From: Geosiphon pyriformis
Lineage: Eukaryota > Glomeromycota > Glomeromycetes > Archaeosporales > Geosiphonaceae
Direction of reading: 5' to 3'
DNA length: 64,000 nucleotides
Assembly: GCA_016748015.1 (NCBI GenBank)
Contig: JAAOMT010000076.1
Span: 258,522 to 322,521, forward strand
The notes below the pieces were generated by a model. It worked only from the letters and a program-made list of their open reading frames with translations, had not been told where the DNA came from and made no database searches. Both the position numbers and the translations under genes were made by a program. Numbering within the stretch: position 1 is the first letter of the stretch; the number at the start of each line of letters is the position of its first letter. Of this stretch, positions 60,301-64,000 are shown piece after piece.

Positions 60301-60426
60301 AAGGGTTATTGGCCATCTGTTTATCAAAACAAATCCTTCTAGAATTCCAATTTGCACAAATTCCAATTGAATAAATAAATTTCAGAGACCTCAAATTTTC
60401 AATAAAAGTCAACCTCTTAAAAAAAT

Positions 60427-61327
60427 ATGATGACAACAAACCAAATTATCCAACAACAGCAAATCGATTTCAACAATAGAGGATTCAATGTTGAAAACAC
60501 TCAATTTCCAAATCTTGCAACCAATACATCAATCGCTGCCTCTAGCAATCAAGCCATTGTTCCTAAAACTTTGCCTGATATTCATGTCACATTCCCGACT
60601 GAATTAAAGCCAGCCGATCTAATAGTCAAAAAAAAGGATGGTACGATTCCAACTAAGCCACCAAATGCTTTCTTCATATATCGTCGAGAATATGTTAAAG
60701 CTTTGAAAAGCAATGGATTTAAATTCAAGCAACGTCATGTTTCTTCAATGGCATCTCAAGCCTGGATTTGTGAATCTAAAGCTACTCAAAATCGTTATCG
60801 AGAAATTGCTCGAGATGCAGCTAAGGTTTTGGCGGAAATGAGAAAAGCCGCTTTGTCTAGCTCAAATCGAGATTGGAAAGTTTTTATTTTACCTATAGGT
60901 GCCACAGCTGCAACTCCAATGAAAACACCACCTCCAGAGGCTTTCGCAGCGCCTTCGGTTACTAAAATATCTCGGGAAATTTCCGAGGAAATTTTTAGCA
61001 TAAAAGAATTAAAAGCTATTGAAATCAATGATGAAATGGAGGAGGAAGAATATAATGATTTAGGTGAAATCGAAATGTTTTTTCCTAGTCCACCAATGGT
61101 ATCTTTTCATGATGTGAATCGATTCGAGAATGAATGTCAATCCCAATCACAAATGCCTTTTGAAGGATGTTCATTGGTCAATGGGATTTTGAATAGTTTT
61201 ACTGCTGATTCATCTTTTTCATTGAGAACTCCAAACCAGTCACCAGTTCTGAATTCTGGTCTCACTCTACCGTTTCAATCCGAAGATTCATCATCATCAC
61301 TATCATCATTTGCATACTTCTCAAGTG

Positions 61328-61359
<32 letters not shown>

Positions 61360-61752
61360 AATCAATTGTGCGCTTTACAAAATCCTGAAGTTACGATAAA
61401 TTCTGCGCAAACACCTAATCCAATTTACGAATTCGGTTCGTTATCAGATAGTTTCTTTAGTGAGCTTCCAAATAACCCTGAATCTTTTGGAAATTTCTCA
61501 TCTCAATTGCAACTGATTACTCCAGCGCAAAATGAATTTCAATCTTTATCCACAAAATTATATGAAACCAATCAAGAAGGGTTTGAATTAGCAGAAACCT
61601 TTGATCTTGCAGGGTTTTTTACCATCCAATACTCTCAAACCCCAACCCAAAACATTTCAGAATTTTCTTCAATTTATGATTCATTAAACTTTGATTGCAG
61701 CGATTCCTTCGGATATCAAGATTTTGACTTGCAAAATTTTGGTAGCAATTAA
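60427..61752 (+). CDS. MATA-type HMG-box transcription factor
   Basis: A single exon encoding 441 aa. The HMG box spans about residues 73-140: it starts IPTKPPNAFFIYRRE, includes HVSSMASQAWICES and ends RYREIARDAAKVLAEMRKA. This is the MATA_HMG/SOX-like type with the PNAFxxYR start, which binds and bends DNA in the minor groove. The N-terminal 70 residues are Gln/Asn-rich; the C-terminal 300 are acidic and Ser-rich, with a run of ten Asp (GAT repeats at 61330-61359), typical of an activation region. Glomeromycotina have large families of such genes, so this should not be read as the mating-type determinant. A second ATG follows directly (MM start). AATAAA is at 61942-61947. It appears intact. 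Confidence 0.88.
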
Positions 61753-63319
61753 AGTGTTTCCAAAAACCTTGGAATTTTTCTATGACTGATAAGCATGCTT
61801 TAAAAAAGATATTTCACATAAGATTATTATAGAGATTTTTTAGTAAACAATTTACAACTAAGATTTATTTAAGGATTATTTTTAAGATAAAAAATATGCA
61901 TTCCTTATGATTTCTACTATTTTTTGTTTCGCTGGGTATAAATAAAAAATAAGCTTTCGTTGTAAATTTTAAATTTAATTTAGTTCTTTTTTGTTCCTTC
62001 GATATTCAAAAATCTATTATCTCGAAAATAACGCTTTTTGTTCCTTTTTGGTATTGATGTAAAAATTTCTGATCTCGTTATTCTATTTTCTTATAAATTT
62101 TAAAAATACGGTTCAAATCAATTGTCTCGGAGGACTTGTATAAAACCTTAATTACCTAACAAAATTGAAACCACCAAATTTCAACTTAATTACTCCATCC
62201 ATTCTTGATTTAATCTCCGAAGAAAATGTGCTAACGAATTCATTTTGCCTATTTTTATCAAACAATGTAGACAGAAAACAGTGTTATATTATTTGTTTAA
62301 ATTGAGAATATAAATTGGTCATTTTAAAGTGGCAATATTTGGTTTTATATTGTTGTATATATATTGGTCATTTTTCCGTCGATTGAATTTTAAATTTGAG
62401 TTATTTTTTGAAACTATATATTAAGATACATTTCAAAGACCACATGGGGTATTACTTTTGAGTAAGAGATTCATCACACATGGAACTTGAAATTTTATTT
62501 TTAGTTTTTTTATACCTAAATTTTGGTATTATAAAAAATATCAAAAAATATTAAAATAGTTATAATTTTTTGTTTTTAAAAAAATCCCCGAATTTTCCAA
62601 TACAAATCTGTGAGCCATGAATATTGTGACAAATAAAAAAATAAGGTTTAACAAAATACTGTATCCTTGAACTTTTGGTAATTTAAATGAGTGAATAAAG
62701 AAATGATCAATTTCCCAAACGTTCCACTGTGAATTAAAAATTGGTACTTGTGCATTTTAATCAAAATAAATCTAATTTGGGAATGCTCTTGGCAAGAAAA
62801 TCAAATGTCAATATAAAAAATATGGATTTTTTGTTTTTTTAACTAATAATAACATATTTTGTACTCGTTAATTTGTTTTATAATTTTAATATTCACCGCC
62901 TGATTATTCTATAGGATCTCTCATCTAACTTAAGTATCTTTAATATTGAATTATAGAACCTTTTATCTCGCCTTTCGCTAAATGATATTAAAGTTTTATT
63001 CTATTATAAATCGTCGTATGTTTAAATACTAATTTTCTTTAAATAAATTAATACGTTTCTATAGTAATATTGGTTCTCTATTATTTAAAGACACAAAATT
63101 TTTGTTTATCAATAATATAACTTTTTTCTATTATGATTCAAAAAATAAAGTATTGTTGTATAAATTAACAACCCTATCTGTTAAAACTGATATAAATATA
63201 TTTTATATTTTAAACCATTCTGAAAAGTAATTGCGGAAGATTTTTTTAGGTTACACAAATTGTTTAATCTAGGAGATTTTTTATTCAAAATGCCTTAATA
63301 CCAATGCTATAATATATAT
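61753..63319. other. Intergenic region
   Basis: 3' UTR of the HMG gene with AATAAA at 61942, then AT-rich sequence without recognised genes. Confidence 0.55.
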
Positions 63320-63800
63320 AAAAGCTAATATTTAATATAGTTTCCTGCGTCTATACAAGCTTGAACATGAACAGACATGCTGCGAATGTTGGAAAATATG
63401 ACCTCCTCTGAAAGGCTTGCTCGTTTTTCTTTTAACAGAAAATAAAACACACTTTTTTTTTCACCATTCTTTTTACTTTTATTTTCTATATCATACGTAA
63501 ATATTCTCAATGAGGTTGTCTAGGCTATATGATGGCCATGACAAAACATGACATGGAAGTATTGCTTGAAGATGTGTTTTGGATTATTATCCTACTGGAA
63601 TATCTATTGATGCCTATATTTTTTGGTTGTGATTGTTTAATATTTCATAATAAATATGATAGTTCAAATTCTCTCTGAATACATGAACCAATCTTGCCTT
63701 GTCTGCTGATTTCCATCCAAACATGTAACTTGAAAGAATGCTTTACCATTGATGCTGTAAGTTTTCTATCATGAGACTATCCTAAAGAGATGTTTTGATT
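63320..63800 (-). pseudogene. Tc1/mariner transposase relic (copy 3)
   Basis: Minus-strand fragments in order are WMEISRQGKIGSCI (about 63700), QxDNNPKHIFKQYF (about 63580), WPSYSLDNLIENIY (about 63520, for the usual SPDLNPIENIW) and the C-terminal NIRSMSVHVQACIDAGNYIKY-like end at 63325. Frame changes and stops separate them. It differs from the copies at 6.6 and 13 kb in its C-terminal end (VQACIDAG against IEAVLKSKNG), so it is another Tc1 lineage. Confidence 0.78.
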
Positions 63801-64000
63801 TCGGCTGCTGGAACAAAATGATTTCCGTGCCGTTTATGCGAACATCAATTGCGTCAACATCTGACAGGTTGGTTTTATGGTCGTGCCGTTTATCCGCGCA
63901 TAAATCAATAGGAAATTGTGCGACATTTATGCGCAAGAAATTTTATTCAATCACTTTCCGCCAAGAGTGTAATAAGCAAATATCGATATATCTATATATC
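63801..64000. repeat. Terminal segment with repeated CCGTTTATGCGC-like motifs
   Basis: GTGCCGTTTATGCG (about 63828), GTGCCGTTTATCCGCGCATAA (about 63884) and TGCGACATTTATGCGC (about 63918) recur within 110 bp, partly in inverted order. They may be part of the transposon's sub-terminal region or a separate small element. The window ends here. Confidence 0.4.

Noticed and set aside
60427-61752. Mating-type locus
   Set aside because: MATA-HMG genes are multi-copy in these fungi and the window has no homeodomain pair, so the presence of one HMG gene does not identify a MAT locus.
1-64000. tRNA, rRNA or CRISPR features
   Set aside because: I looked for T-loop-like GGTTCGA boxes, rRNA-like GC-rich blocks and spaced direct repeats, and found nothing convincing. 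A tRNA scan program would be needed to exclude tRNAs firmly.

Overview
The window is nuclear DNA of a very AT-rich fungus. The closest match I can argue for is an arbuscular mycorrhizal fungus (Glomeromycotina), probably Rhizophagus or a near relative. The reasons are GT-AG introns of about 80-140 nt, gene deserts of A/T homopolymers and TAA/TTA microsatellites, a MATA-type HMG-box gene, DUF4419-like pseudogenes, a decayed Rhizophagus-style protein kinase, Tc1/mariner relics and an RNase H-bearing LINE. Species assignment is inference from family content. A 127-base run of N (25084-25210) is an assembly gap.

Left part (1-22 kb) holds ordinary genes. These are a RING-CH (MARCH-type) membrane ubiquitin ligase with three exons (1478-3275), an FSP1/AIFM2-like FAD/NAD(P)H oxidoreductase with two exons (4101-5419), and two WW-domain genes (15538-16859 and 17769-21970). 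The WW genes share the same unusual exon sizes (36, 28 and 32 nt) and are tandem duplicates whose C-terminal parts have diverged completely. Between them lie two decayed Tc1/mariner transposases, a kinase pseudogene and a desert with a short LINE 3' relic.

Middle part (22-30.8 kb) is a desert holding a DUF4419-like fragment, a 5'-truncated LINE on the minus strand, and a 315-bp MITE-like element rich in GAGTCGAGTC motifs with a 10-bp target-site duplication.

The accessory core (30.9-51.5 kb) is the most interesting part. Nine paralogous loci encode short proteins (about 108-167 aa) that I do not recognise. They share an N-terminal D-[TS]-G-[RK]-[RK]-H-[IM]-F block, a CxxC pair, a coiled coil and a C-terminal [DE]-x-LL block. 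In five of them the last block is a separate exon behind an intron at the same position; in three it is fused without an intron; one is a truncated pseudogene. Embedded among them are two inverted copies of a four-exon R2R3-MYB-like gene (45311-46006 plus, 48189-48889 minus) that single-ORF reading would miss. Segmental inverted duplications tie the cluster together (33.0-34.86 kb against 46.57-48.15 kb; the MYB pair; a non-coding repeat at 42.3, 46.4 and 50.5 kb).

Right part (51.5-64 kb) holds a small multi-spanning membrane protein locus (54133-54815) that may be one gene with a 38-nt intron, a DUF4419-like pseudogene that is the inverted partner of the 25-kb copy, a MATA-HMG transcription factor (60427-61752), and a third Tc1/mariner relic at the end. 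What the small-protein/MYB cluster does is unknown. Its co-location with regulators suggests, but does not show, a lineage-specific regulatory gene family expanding by local inverted duplication.
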